Positions 43,601 to 51,416 of a stretch of DNA of 64,000 nucleotides are shown piece after piece. The position numbers and the translations under genes were made by a program. Source of the DNA: Candidatus Aminicenantota bacterium (GTDB lineage: Bacteria; Acidobacteriota; Aminicenantia; Aminicenantales; Aminicenantaceae); assembly GCA_011772495.1 (NCBI GenBank), contig WVZL01000032.1, forward strand, positions 77,893 through 141,892, read 5' to 3'. Position 1 is the first letter of the stretch. The number at the start of each line of letters is the position of its first letter. Under the pieces are notes generated by a model. The model was not told where the DNA came from, did not search any database, and saw nothing but the letters and a program-made list of their open reading frames with translations.

Positions 43601-43906
43601 GCAGCCTCCAGAGCAACAACCGTGCTTTCGCAAGACAGTATAGAATTGGAAGCGAACATATCTCATGTTATAGATGAGAGTTGTGATGGCTGTGCCTACT
43701 GTGTTGACCCCTGTCCTTATCAGGCGATCACCTTGATCGAGTACATGAAAGAAGGGGTCGTAAAAAAGACGGTCGATGTCGATGAAACCGCGTGTAAGGG
43801 ATGCGGGTGTTGTATGGCCACCTGTCCCAAGAAAGGAATATTCGTAAAAGGCTTTAAGCTGGAACAGATCGGAGCGCAAGTCAACGCCGCCTTAGAGGTG
43901 CAGTGA
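40646..43906 (+). CDS. NuoG-like ferredoxin fused to HdrA C-terminal half plus a second complete HdrA
   Basis: This 1086-residue flavoprotein begins with a NuoG/HydA-type 2Fe-2S domain (Cys 34, 45, 48, 64) and two 4Fe-4S motifs (CFLCGLCVRMC at 123; CQTCGACAFIC at 164). From about residue 197 it continues as the second half of an HdrA (EGLIERPVAFIPYPQAVPN, C225..C240, CVGSRD at 323, CSSVCC). The first half of that HdrA is missing here and present in the gene at 35354. From about residue 523 a second HdrA follows with its N-terminal domain (GVFVCHCGTN), FAD loop VIGGGFSGMTAAL at 665 and two C-terminal 4Fe-4S motifs (CDGCAYCVDPCP, CKGCGCCMATCP). It would be the central electron hub. Confidence 0.85.
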   Translation: MIELTINGKTDKFPEGKTLLECIERTGIKLPTLCYHKGLTPYGACRLCLVEIAQNNRTTIQSSCTYPATDKLVVNTDTEKVIKTRKVIIEVLLARCPDSKAIQKIAEEHGIKETRFKKRNEDCFLCGLCVRMCQERMGVSAVNFVNRGSERKVSPPFDKTSDVCQTCGACAFICPTERIKLEEVSKNKAVPILHEYNEGLIERPVAFIPYPQAVPNKATIDERYCVHMLKDACGVCKEFCEAEAIDYEQKEKKIELNVGAVILSPGFEIFDAKIKEELGYGYYPNVVTSLEFERILSASGPFAGKVLRPSDKTEPKRIGFIQCVGSRDCERDYCSSVCCMYATKEAIIAKEHVGEDLECDIFFMDMRAFSKGFDEYYQRAKELGVDYIRCRPPTVKEIPETRNIQIEYLADDDMKASREYDLVVLSVGLQPPKSINEISEKFGIELNEFNFCKTSPFKPVESNRKGIYVSGPFTEPKDIPETIMQASGASSKVLSLLKDVKGSLIVPKEYPPEMDVEGQEPRIGVFVCHCGTNIAGVVNVPDVVEYAKTLPNVVYAENNLYTCSNDTQEIIKEKIKEHELNRVVVASCTPRTHEPLFRNTVQEAGLNPYLFEMANIRDQCSWVHMAEPEKASEKSKDLVRMAVAKARLLEPLQKRSVPIIKSALVIGGGFSGMTAALELAAQGFDVHLVEKEKDLGGNLRRVHYLLNGGNPQEELKKIIEQIEKNEKIHLYTEAKIENIEGSIGNFKTTISRKGKSTEFEHGVVIVATGAQEYKPKEYLYGQDDKVITQIELEKRLSKSSEWASVRNRIPKNIVMIQCVGSRDEERPYCSRICCAEAVKNALRIKEISPKTNLYVLFRDIRTYGFRESYYTKARQQNVVFMRYDEDRKPEVSKNGNGLQVEVFDQTLKMPIEISADLVVLSAGIVADEGNETIAKFLKVPLNKEGFFLEAHMKLRPVDFATDGVYLCGLAHSAKAADESIIQAQAAASRATTVLSQDSIELEANISHVIDESCDGCAYCVDPCPYQAITLIEYMKEGVVKKTVDVDETACKGCGCCMATCPKKGIFVKGFKLEQIGAQVNAALEVQ

Positions 43907-44319
43907 TGAGTGATGAATATGAACCCTTGATCATAAGTTTTTGCTGCAATTGGTGCTCCTATGCTGGAGCGGATCTGGCAGGCGTGTCCAGATTACAATA
44001 TCCTCCCAATATCAGGATCATCCGAGTGATGTGTTCGAGCATGGTTCATCCTAATCTAGTCATCGAGGCTCTAACAAAGGGAGCGGATGGTGTTTTGATC
44101 TGCGGTTGTCATCCTGGCGACTGTCACTACGAAGATGGAAACCTGAAAACAGAGAAGAGAGCCGAGGCTATAGTCATCATGCTCGAGGATTTTGGCCTGG
44201 AAGAGGAAAGATTTCGGTTGGAATGGGTATCGGCATCCGAAGGGCCAAGATTTGCTCAGGTGGCTAGGGAATTCACCGAGCAGGTCAAGAAGTTGGGGCC
44301 GAGTACGTATAAAACATGA
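43906..44319 (+). CDS. mvhD: MvhD-family iron-sulfur subunit
   Basis: This 137-residue Fe-S protein links HdrA with hydrogenase or other donors. Its signature cysteines are in SFCCNWCSYAGADLAG, MCSSM and CGCHPGDCHY. ATG 43906 overlaps the HdrA-type stop (TGATG), whereas the track's GTG at 43903 is one codon earlier. In sulfate reducers MvhD is fused to QmoB. Here it is a separate protein after an HdrA that has no MvhD domain, so a functional equivalent of QmoB is split between the two genes. Confidence 0.9.
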   Translation: MSDEYEPLIISFCCNWCSYAGADLAGVSRLQYPPNIRIIRVMCSSMVHPNLVIEALTKGADGVLICGCHPGDCHYEDGNLKTEKRAEAIVIMLEDFGLEEERFRLEWVSASEGPRFAQVAREFTEQVKKLGPSTYKT

Positions 44320-44383
44320 GCGATGTTAACGCCTGAAAACAGTAAACTGGTTGTATGTCATTCATTTGGAGGTCTAATGTAAG

Positions 44384-44590
44384 ATGCCCGATTCTTCCAG
44401 AATAATAAACGGAAAGAAATTCATGTGGGATGGGGTCTTTTATGATTCTAAGAAAGAGGCTCAGGATACGATGAAAAAATACCAAGATGATGGTTTTGAC
44501 GTTGAAATGATAGAAGAAGAGAAACAGTATCTTCTGTATACCAGGAGAGTGATAAGTGAAATTGAAGTAGAAGGAGAACCTCCGATTTAA
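44384..44590 (+). CDS. Small acidic conserved-looking protein after mvhD
   Basis: This 68-residue ORF has a good ribosome site (GGAGGTCTAA region) before ATG 44384. The sequence reads like a compact alpha/beta protein: RIINGKKFMWDGVFYDSKKEA, then a helix DTMKKYQDDGFD and a strand YLLYTRRVIS. It is rich in acidic and aromatic residues and lacks Cys. I do not recognise the family. Position as the last gene of the Hdr/Nuo operon suggests an accessory or regulatory role in that complex. Confidence 0.6.
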   Translation: MPDSSRIINGKKFMWDGVFYDSKKEAQDTMKKYQDDGFDVEMIEEEKQYLLYTRRVISEIEVEGEPPI

Positions 44591-44783
44591 GCGTCGATCG
44601 ATTTCAGTTATCGATTCTATCTCACCTAAGCTGTCTTTCCCGCCAAATGATCCGAAAGATAAGTAAGACAACAGCTCAGTCTGAAGGTCCTTTTCCGCAC
44701 CCATAAGATGAAATACTCCAGAGAGGGGAAATCTGAACACAAATAAGTTCATTAAGGAAGATGGTTAAGAAGAAGCACGAATC

Positions 44784-44811
44784 TTTACTAAAAAGTTAGT
44801 TTTTATATAAT
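44784..44811 (+). promoter_or_regulatory. Candidate sigma-70 promoter for the histidine kinase
   Basis: TTTACT and a perfect TATAAT are separated by 16 bp, 22 bp before the TTG start. It separates the kinase-regulator pair from the upstream operon. Confidence 0.4.
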
Positions 44812-44833
44812 AGTATCCAAGGGAGAAATTATC

Positions 44834-46339
44834 TTGAGTATGGAAGATGGACCCACCAAAGAATTCCTAGTTAATATCTTGGAAAGCATGGACGGGGGAG
44901 TATTGACTATAGACAAAAAGGCCAGGATCACTTCATTTAATCATTCTGCCGAGGAGATTACAGGTTTCAAGAGAGAGGAAGTGCTGAATAAGGAATGTTA
45001 TCATGTCCTCAAGAATGGTCTCTGTGAAGAAAGATGTCCTTTAAAAGAGACCTTAGAAACTGGAAAACCAGTTTATAACTACGAGATTATGATTACCAAT
45101 AAACAAGGGAAAAAAATTCCTGTAAACATAACGACTTCACCATTGCGATCCAGTAATAATGAGATAATAGGGGCCGTAGAAAACTTCAGGGATTTAACCA
45201 AACATGAGGGATTATGGGGAAAGCTGAGGCAGGAAAGAAACAGAGCCCAGCAATATCTCAATATAGCGGGAGTTATCATTGTAGCTATTAATGAGAAAGG
45301 AGAAGTCACCCTTATTAACAGAAAGGGTTGTGATGTTTTGGGTTACCAAGAGAAAGAGATTATCGGGAATAGCTGGTTTGATTTATGTATCCCGGAAAGG
45401 CTAAAGAAAGAATTAAAGGGTGTTTTCAAAAAGCTGATGGAAGGGAAAAACGAGTTGGTTGAATACTATGAAAACCCAATTTTGACAAGAACGGGTGAGG
45501 AAAGGATTATCGAATGGCACAATACTATACTTACGGATGAAAAAGGTTATATCGTTGGTTCTCTGAGTTCAGGAAAAGACATCACCAAGCGCAAGCAAGC
45601 GGAGGCAGAATTGATCAGGGCTGAAAAGCTAGCTTCTTTAGGTCAGTTGGCTGCCAGTGTTGCCCATGAAGTGAATAATCCTTTAGCCGGTATTCTGGTC
45701 TATTTGAAACTTCTCCACAAGAAGTACAAAGAAAAGACATTACAGACAGCAGAGACAGAAAATCAGCTTTTAAAGATGGAAAAAGAACTAGAGAGGACTA
45801 CCCGGATAATCAGGAATCTTCTCGATTTCTCACGCCAATCAGAACCAAACATGAGACCGGTCAATCTGAATAAAGTCGTTGAAGCAGCTTTGTTATTAGT
45901 AGGACATCAAATTAGCCTTGAAAATATAAAGCTTGAGAAGAAATTAGATACGCAGATTCCACTTGTTCTGGCGGATTTTGACCAAATCCAGCAGGTTTTG
46001 ATAAATATCATCCTGAATGCGAACCAGGCTATGCCTGACGGCGGCAGCTTAACAATCACCACCTCGATTGCAGAAGGCATTCACATCGGTGAATCATCCA
46101 AGAAAACAGTTAGGATTGATATCAAGGATACAGGAGTCGGAATTCCCCAGGAAAATCTGAGTAAACTATTCACTCCCTTCTTCACGACCAAAGAAAAAGG
46201 AAAAGGTGTGGGACTCGGGCTCCCAGTTGTTCATGGGATTATTGAGCGGCATAATGGCAAGATAGAGGTAGACAGTGAGCTGAACGTAGGGACAACATTT
46301 TCTATATATCTAGAGCTTATGGATGAGAAAAAAGACTAA
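44834..46339 (+). CDS. PAS-domain sensor histidine kinase (NtrB-like)
   Basis: The 501-residue soluble kinase has two PAS domains (about 8-125 and 135-255), a dimerisation/phosphoacceptor domain with the HEVNNPLAGIL His box (about 277-288) and an HATPase with NIILNANQAMPDGG, DTGVGIPQ and GKGVGLGLP. PAS 1 has a Cys pair (CYHVLKNGLCEERCPLK), possibly a redox or Fe-S sensor. No membrane segment is visible, so the signal is cytoplasmic. The TTG start at 44834 is 8 bp after a GGGAGA site (ATG 44840 alternative). It overlaps its regulator gene by 17 bp. Confidence 0.87.
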   Translation: MSMEDGPTKEFLVNILESMDGGVLTIDKKARITSFNHSAEEITGFKREEVLNKECYHVLKNGLCEERCPLKETLETGKPVYNYEIMITNKQGKKIPVNITTSPLRSSNNEIIGAVENFRDLTKHEGLWGKLRQERNRAQQYLNIAGVIIVAINEKGEVTLINRKGCDVLGYQEKEIIGNSWFDLCIPERLKKELKGVFKKLMEGKNELVEYYENPILTRTGEERIIEWHNTILTDEKGYIVGSLSSGKDITKRKQAEAELIRAEKLASLGQLAASVAHEVNNPLAGILVYLKLLHKKYKEKTLQTAETENQLLKMEKELERTTRIIRNLLDFSRQSEPNMRPVNLNKVVEAALLLVGHQISLENIKLEKKLDTQIPLVLADFDQIQQVLINIILNANQAMPDGGSLTITTSIAEGIHIGESSKKTVRIDIKDTGVGIPQENLSKLFTPFFTTKEKGKGVGLGLPVVHGIIERHNGKIEVDSELNVGTTFSIYLELMDEKKD

Positions 46340-47675
46340 AATACTGGTCGTGGATGATGAAAGCATAGTTAGGGAGTCACTCCACGACTGGTTAGGCAGT
46401 GTCGGTTATGATGTGGTCACTGCCGAATCTGGAGAGGATGCGCTCCTGATAATCAAGCAGAAGAAGATCAAAATTATGCTGGCCGACCTCATCATGCCGG
46501 GAATTGATGGAATCGAACTCATGAAGAAGGCAAGAAAAATAGTCCCGACGATCTCGACGGTTATTATAACGGCTCACGGTACAATTCAAACAGCCATAAC
46601 TGCCATAAGAGAAGGCGCTTACGATTACGTCGAAAAGCCCTTCTGCCCAGAAAAAGTTGAACTTCTCATAAAAAATTTAATCGAACACCAGGATCTGATA
46701 GAGGAAAATATCTCACTGCGGCGGAAGGTCGAAGAAAAATACCTTTTCGAGGGTATCATCGCCAAAAGCCCGAAGATGGTAAAGATATTTGAACTCATTA
46801 AAACAGTGGCCCCGACAAGTGCTACAGTGTTGATTATAGGGGATACTGGAACGGGCAAAGAAGTTGTTGCCCGAGCTATTCATCATCAAGGTCAGCGTCG
46901 AAACCAACCCTTCATAGCCACAAGTTGCGCAGCCCTTCCGGAAACTCTGCTGGAAAGCGAACTTTTCGGCCATGAAAAAGGTTCTTTTACTGGTGCAGTG
47001 GAAAGAAAGAAAGGCAAATTCGAAGCGGCTGACAAAGGCACACTCTTCCTTGATGAAATAGGCGAAATAAATGCCAACACCCAGATTCATCTTCTTAGAG
47101 CATTAGAAGAGAAAAAGATCACCAGAGTTGGGAGTAACGAAGAAATCGATGTAGATGTGCGTGTCATTACGGCTACTAACAGGAATTTAAGATCGATGGT
47201 TAGGCAAGAGCAATTCAGAGAAGACCTGTATTACCGGCTTAATGTCGTGACTATTGAGCTCCCTCCGCTTAGGGACAGAAGAGAGGATATTCTCCCCTTG
47301 GCTGAGCATTTCTTAAAAAAGTATGGGAAAGAAAATAATAAAAGCATAAAAAATTTTTCTCCTGAAGTCGTGGAATTCATGCTGAATTACTCGTGGCCTG
47401 GTAATGTTAGAGAATTAGAAAACATGATTGAACGCGGGATCATTCTATCAAAGCAAAATGCTATCACCCTGGCTGAGCTTCCGCAGGATATCGTCTATCC
47501 AGCTCCTCATGAGGGAAAAACCATCGAGGCGGTGATGAGAAAACATATTCTTAACGTTCTCAAGGAGACAAAAGGCAATATCACGAAGGCAGCGAAGATA
47601 CTCGGTATTCGGCGGATGACTCTTTATAATAAGCTGAAAAAATACGACTATACTGTCAATAAATTAGACAGCTAG
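46323..47675 (+). CDS. NtrC-family sigma-54-dependent response regulator
   Basis: At 450 residues it has a receiver domain (about 1-125; phosphoacceptor Asp in MLADLIMPG), an AAA+ domain (about 145-385) with Walker A GDTGTGKE, the GSFTGA loop that contacts sigma-54 (GAFTGA with Ser for Ala), and a Fis-type HTH at the end ([20 protein letters not shown]...). It is encoded with, and overlaps, the histidine kinase. A sigma-54 promoter 120 bp after its end is an obvious candidate target. Confidence 0.92.
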   Translation: MRKKTKILVVDDESIVRESLHDWLGSVGYDVVTAESGEDALLIIKQKKIKIMLADLIMPGIDGIELMKKARKIVPTISTVIITAHGTIQTAITAIREGAYDYVEKPFCPEKVELLIKNLIEHQDLIEENISLRRKVEEKYLFEGIIAKSPKMVKIFELIKTVAPTSATVLIIGDTGTGKEVVARAIHHQGQRRNQPFIATSCAALPETLLESELFGHEKGSFTGAVERKKGKFEAADKGTLFLDEIGEINANTQIHLLRALEEKKITRVGSNEEIDVDVRVITATNRNLRSMVRQEQFREDLYYRLNVVTIELPPLRDRREDILPLAEHFLKKYGKENNKSIKNFSPEVVEFMLNYSWPGNVRELENMIERGIILSKQNAITLAELPQDIVYPAPHEGKTIEAVMRKHILNVLKETKGNITKAAKILGIRRMTLYNKLKKYDYTVNKLDS

Positions 47676-47799
47676 TGTCCAATTAATTTACAGTATCTTT
47701 CTTTATCATAATCTTTCAGCAATTCACTTTTTTTCATAATATATTTATTATCATATACTTAGAATAATCTTCAAAATCACCTTTAAACTATTCCAAACT

Positions 47800-47814
47800 T
47801 GGCACGCTCTTTGC
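47800..47814 (+). promoter_or_regulatory. Sigma-54 (-24/-12) promoter
   Basis: TGGCAC-N5-TTGC is a full match to the sigma-54 consensus, with GG and GC spaced exactly 10 bp apart. It is about 96 bp before the response regulator at 47910, so transcripts would have a short leader. The NtrC-type activator immediately upstream is the likely regulator. No clear activator-binding repeat was identified. Confidence 0.8.
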
Positions 47815-47909
47815 AACATAAATGACCTCTATGATTCCGAGAGGATAGTACCTGGCTTTCAAACTGTCCTGGCAGAAATAAGTAAAAAAACGAAGATTGG
47901 AGGTTAACC

Positions 47910-48704
47910 ATGAGAAAAGAAACAATGTTGGTTGTAGAAGATGAGGATATTATGCGGGAGGCATTGTTCGATTACTTTTCAGGTGAGGGGCATAAGGTTG
48001 ATACGGCCAGTGACGGTGATAAGGCCTTAGAAAAATTTAAGTTAGAAGATTACAACGTCATGATAATCGATCTTAAATTACCAGGCCGCGATGGACTTTC
48101 GATACTCAAAGAAGTCAGAGGGAAGAACCCGAATGCGAAAGTCATTATTATCACGGCTTATCCCTCGATTGAAACTGCCAAGGAGGCCATGCGCGGAGGT
48201 GCTGCTGACTACTTGCCAAAGCCTTTTGAGCTGGACCATCTTGAAAACATAATCAGGAAATCTTTCGAAGTTGAAATAATTCCTACTCCCCCCGTTGAAG
48301 AACCCATAGTTGAAGAGGAAATTATCACTCCCTGCATCTGGATGCAAGCGGGCGTAATCAAGAAACGCCAGTGTCCCCACGGTTATCATTGTCATAGAGT
48401 GTGTGAATTTCATACCGCGATGATGAAGAAAGAGAAATTCAGAGATGACCCCAGGATTAAACCATACCTTGACAAGCTTAACTCTTTATTGGGAAGGAAA
48501 CAGTGCAGGTATGTGATGAGTGGAGAGATTTCACTCAGATCTTGCGATAGGCTTTTCCGCTGTGAGAGTTGCGATTTCGACCAAACAATGCAGGATGAAG
48601 TGGACCGCCAAAATGCCATTAAGGCTGAGCGCAGAAAAAGGATGCAGGTCAAAGGATATGATCGGGTGACAACGACGCATAAGTCGAGCCGAAGTGACCA
48701 CTGA
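47910..48704 (+). CDS. Response regulator with Cys-rich C-terminal domain
   Basis: Residues 1-125 are a normal receiver (MLVVEDEDIMRE; phosphoacceptor Asp in MIIDLKLPG; Lys in LPKPFE). A Pro/Glu linker (about 126-143) leads to a C-terminal domain with seven to eight Cys/His: CIWM, CPHGYHCHRVCEFH, CRYVM, CDRLFRCESCDFDQTMQD. There is no DNA-binding domain. The Cys pattern could bind zinc or an Fe-S cluster. It is expressed from a sigma-54 promoter behind an NtrC-type gene, so it would act downstream in that signalling chain. Confidence 0.75.
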   Translation: MRKETMLVVEDEDIMREALFDYFSGEGHKVDTASDGDKALEKFKLEDYNVMIIDLKLPGRDGLSILKEVRGKNPNAKVIIITAYPSIETAKEAMRGGAADYLPKPFELDHLENIIRKSFEVEIIPTPPVEEPIVEEEIITPCIWMQAGVIKKRQCPHGYHCHRVCEFHTAMMKKEKFRDDPRIKPYLDKLNSLLGRKQCRYVMSGEISLRSCDRLFRCESCDFDQTMQDEVDRQNAIKAERRKRMQVKGYDRVTTTHKSSRSDH

Positions 48705-48736
48705 ATACGATTTATCCGAAAGATTAATCCAAAATC

Positions 48737-48890
48737 TTAACCACTTTCTAAACCTTTCTTGGTCATTCTCATTCCCGCAGTAGGATTTATGGAGGCTTCC
48801 TTGAGTTGGATCCTGAATTCATCCCAGAGTCCGGGTGCCGGATAAAGAGCTATAGATATCCGCTCAGTCGGTTGACGTTCACACCGTTCT
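48737..48890 (-). pseudogene. Remnant of the C-terminus of a HATPase-family gene
   Basis: On the minus strand, a frame ending at TAA (48737) reads FRIQLKEASINPTAGMRMTK before the stop. It aligns with the end of the HATPase gene at 57562 (KERLKETPINSPEGIRMIK) at about ten of 22 positions. No start or ATP-binding part is present, and the segment runs into the end of the flanking MDR gene. It suggests a lost or moved accessory gene. Confidence 0.4.
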
Positions 48891-49889
48891 TCACACAGTG
48901 ATGACTACTTTTCCTCGGGCGTGTCCTTCTTCAACATAACGATGAGCCTCAGCAGCCTGTTCCATCGGATAACTTTTATCAATGATCGATTTTATCTTTC
49001 CCGCCTCAATAAGCTCTTTGAAGAAAACGAGATCGTCAGTTCCTCCACCTATTGCCAGGGCACATATGACCTTCTTGCTGCCAAAGAATTTGGTCCTCAA
49101 CATTTGCATAACCTTTCTCATCTTAAAGCTGGCTAACAAATAGCGTCCTTTTGGCTTCAGGCAGTTTTTGACTTGTGAAAAGGAACTCTTGCCCAATATG
49201 TCAAAAACAAGGTCATAGGTCTCACCCTGTGTTGTAAAATCCTCTTGGGTGTAATCAATAACCTTATCGGCTCCCAGGGATTTCACAAATTCTAATCTCG
49301 GGGCACCGCATACCCCGGTAACTTCCGCCCCATAGTGAGATTTGGCAAGCTGCACAGCAGCTGAGCCTATCCCTCCGGAAGCTCCATTAATAAGGACTTT
49401 TTGCCCTTTCTGAATTTTTCCTTTTCTAAGCAAGCTCCCAGCCATTATTGCTCCATAAGGATGGATGACTGCTTCTTCATAGGTCGTATTGGCTGGTTTT
49501 ATTGTCACCATCCCTTTTTCAGGCACACAGAGATACTGGGCATAAGCACCCATGCTCTGACCAAGGTATCCAAAAACCTGGTCCCCTTCCTTAAACCGTT
49601 TGACATCTTTGCCTACGGCTTCAATTTCCCCGGCAAACACACTCCCCAATATTTTAATTCTTGGTTTACTCATCCCAAATGATATTTTTGTGGGGAAGAC
49701 AAGGAGGAGAGGCATGTGGAACTCGCGAAGAGGAATATTTTTAAAATTTCGGGCGACAACATCCCCGTAATTTACTGTTGTCGCATGGTTCTTTATCAAC
49801 ATTTCTCTGTCCTTGGGAACAGGTTTTTCTACCTCCTTTAATTCAAGGACTTCAGGAGGTCCATATCTTTCATATACAATCGCTTTCAT
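48891..49889 (-). CDS. NAD(P)-dependent MDR oxidoreductase (quinone-reductase type)
   Basis: The 332-residue protein has an MDR fold: the GroES-like N-terminus MKAIVYERYGPPEVLELKEV, a nucleotide-binding loop INGASGGIGSAAVQLA, and the HRYVEEGHARGKVVITV ending of the zinc-independent NADPH quinone oxidoreductase group. The catalytic zinc ligands of alcohol dehydrogenases are absent. It overlaps the small membrane gene by 1 bp and is paralogous to the gene at 50380. Confidence 0.83.
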   Translation of the reverse strand: MKAIVYERYGPPEVLELKEVEKPVPKDREMLIKNHATTVNYGDVVARNFKNIPLREFHMPLLLVFPTKISFGMSKPRIKILGSVFAGEIEAVGKDVKRFKEGDQVFGYLGQSMGAYAQYLCVPEKGMVTIKPANTTYEEAVIHPYGAIMAGSLLRKGKIQKGQKVLINGASGGIGSAAVQLAKSHYGAEVTGVCGAPRLEFVKSLGADKVIDYTQEDFTTQGETYDLVFDILGKSSFSQVKNCLKPKGRYLLASFKMRKVMQMLRTKFFGSKKVICALAIGGGTDDLVFFKELIEAGKIKSIIDKSYPMEQAAEAHRYVEEGHARGKVVITV

Positions 49890-50365
49890 CAGATCTCTCT
49901 AGGAGTATGGTCTTCCTGTGTAGGCCACTTCCATGCATACCAGACAATTAGGGCAATAAGCACAGCTTCTACAATCATATAAAGTGCATAATAAGCCCAA
50001 AGGGCCCCTGGTACAAGCAATGTAATGAGCAAAACAACAGCATGGAATATACCTAAGATGATGTTTGCCCAGCGATTCGCTTTAGCCTTCAATGTCAGGG
50101 ACAGGAAAACCATAAAAATCGGAATCGCCATTAATACTGCAGCTCCCAACAAGAATACTTGAGTAATTCGAAAACCTCCTACTTCTCCCGCTACTATTTC
50201 CTCTATAATCCCCGGCTGAAAAAGTGTGAAAACATCATTATACAAATAGAAAAACATTAAAGTTACCCATAATGCTGAAAGCTTTATCTTCACATTTATC
50301 TTCGGATCTTCCAGGATAGTCGCGGTCTTTTTTGGATTCTTCGAATTCATTGCATTCATTACCAT
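49889..50365 (-). CDS. Four-helix small membrane protein (DUF6326-like)
   Basis: The 158-residue protein has four hydrophobic segments (about 35-52, 67-88, 97-115, 122-142) after a charged cytoplasmic N-terminus with ILEDPKINVKIKLSALWVTLMF. That motif resembles DUF6326 proteins, judged from memory only. A GGAGGGAG site precedes ATG 50365. It lies between two MDR oxidoreductase paralogs on the same transcript, so a membrane partner or unrelated resistance role is possible. Confidence 0.7.
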   Translation of the reverse strand: MVMNAMNSKNPKKTATILEDPKINVKIKLSALWVTLMFFYLYNDVFTLFQPGIIEEIVAGEVGGFRITQVFLLGAAVLMAIPIFMVFLSLTLKAKANRWANIILGIFHAVVLLITLLVPGALWAYYALYMIVEAVLIALIVWYAWKWPTQEDHTPREI

Positions 50366-50379
50366 AATTCTCCCTCCTT

Positions 50380-51330
50380 TTATTTATTGCTTTTTACAAC
50401 GGTGATGACGACATGTCCCTTTTTATGTCCCTTTTCGACATACCTGTGAGCCTCTACGATCTGTTCCAACGGATAGCGTCTATCTATGACCGCTTTTAAC
50501 TTCCCCGCCTCAATAAGGTCTTTGAGGAAGATGAGATCTTCAGGCTTTATGTCCTTTCCGGTGCCGGAATGCTTATTAACGTTAAGATAGATTCCTGTCT
50601 TTTTTAGTGACTTTTTGCCTCGCGAAGACGAAATCTTGCCTACAGCATCAAAGATAACATCATAAGTCTCACCACTTTGGGTAAAATCCTCTTGAGTGTA
50701 ATCAATGACCTTATCGGCTCCTAGAGATCTCACCATTTCTAAATTAGATGTACTGCAAACCCCGGTAACCTCTGCCCCGAATGATTTGGCAAGTTGTACT
50801 GCATAGGTACCTACACTTCCTGAAGCTCCATAGATCAGAACTTTTTGTCCACTCTGGATGTTTGCCTTTCTTAGAACATATAATGCTGTAATTCCCCCGG
50901 AAGCAGCACCAGCGGCGGCCTCCTCAAAGGTCATATTGGAAGGCTTTATTGCCACCATTCCTACACTTGCATTCCCTCCTTCTCCAGGCAAACATGTGTA
51001 CTCGGCATAAGCACCAAAAACAAACCCGGTAGATGCAAAAACCTGGTCACCGTTTTTGAACAGCTTCACATCTTTGCCTACTTTTTCAATTTCTCCGGCT
51101 AGCTCCATCCCCAGTATTTGCCTTTTTGGTCTTCTAATACCTAAAAATATTCGGAAGGGGACAATATGCCAGAAAGGGACTTTGAAACTTCGAATTCTCA
51201 CATCCCCTATGTGACATGTTGTTGCATATATTCTTATCAGTACTTCATTGTCCTTGGGAGTAGGTTTTTCTACCTCTTTGAGCTGAAGAACATCCGGTGG
51301 TCCGTATTTTGTGCATACAATCGCTTTCAT
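50380..51330 (-). CDS. NAD(P)-dependent MDR oxidoreductase, paralog
   Basis: This 316-residue protein is a close relative of the gene at 48891. Shared segments include the [20 protein letters not shown] start, [25 protein letters not shown], a [10 protein letters not shown] block and a [14 protein letters not shown] ending. It is of the zinc-independent quinone reductase type. It is first in the three-gene minus operon, behind a strong promoter with a tandem operator-like repeat. Substrate is unknown. Confidence 0.83.
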   Translation of the reverse strand: MKAIVCTKYGPPDVLQLKEVEKPTPKDNEVLIRIYATTCHIGDVRIRSFKVPFWHIVPFRIFLGIRRPKRQILGMELAGEIEKVGKDVKLFKNGDQVFASTGFVFGAYAEYTCLPGEGGNASVGMVAIKPSNMTFEEAAAGAASGGITALYVLRKANIQSGQKVLIYGASGSVGTYAVQLAKSFGAEVTGVCSTSNLEMVRSLGADKVIDYTQEDFTQSGETYDVIFDAVGKISSSRGKKSLKKTGIYLNVNKHSGTGKDIKPEDLIFLKDLIEAGKLKAVIDRRYPLEQIVEAHRYVEKGHKKGHVVITVVKSNK

Positions 51331-51382
51331 GAGTCTCCTCCTAATTTACTTTGATCTAGTGATTTTAAATGGAGTTCACCTC

Positions 51383-51416
51383 AATCTAACCTATAAGTTT
51401 GTAAAATCTAACCTAT
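51383..51416 (-). promoter_or_regulatory. Tandem 12-bp operator-like direct repeat at the MDR operon start site
   Basis: Two copies of ATAGGTTAGATT (minus strand) begin 22 bp apart, two helical turns, at 51383-51394 and 51405-51416. The upstream copy touches the -10 (51415-51420), and both cover the expected transcription start. This is the layout of a repressor that binds cooperatively on one DNA face. Confidence 0.6.
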
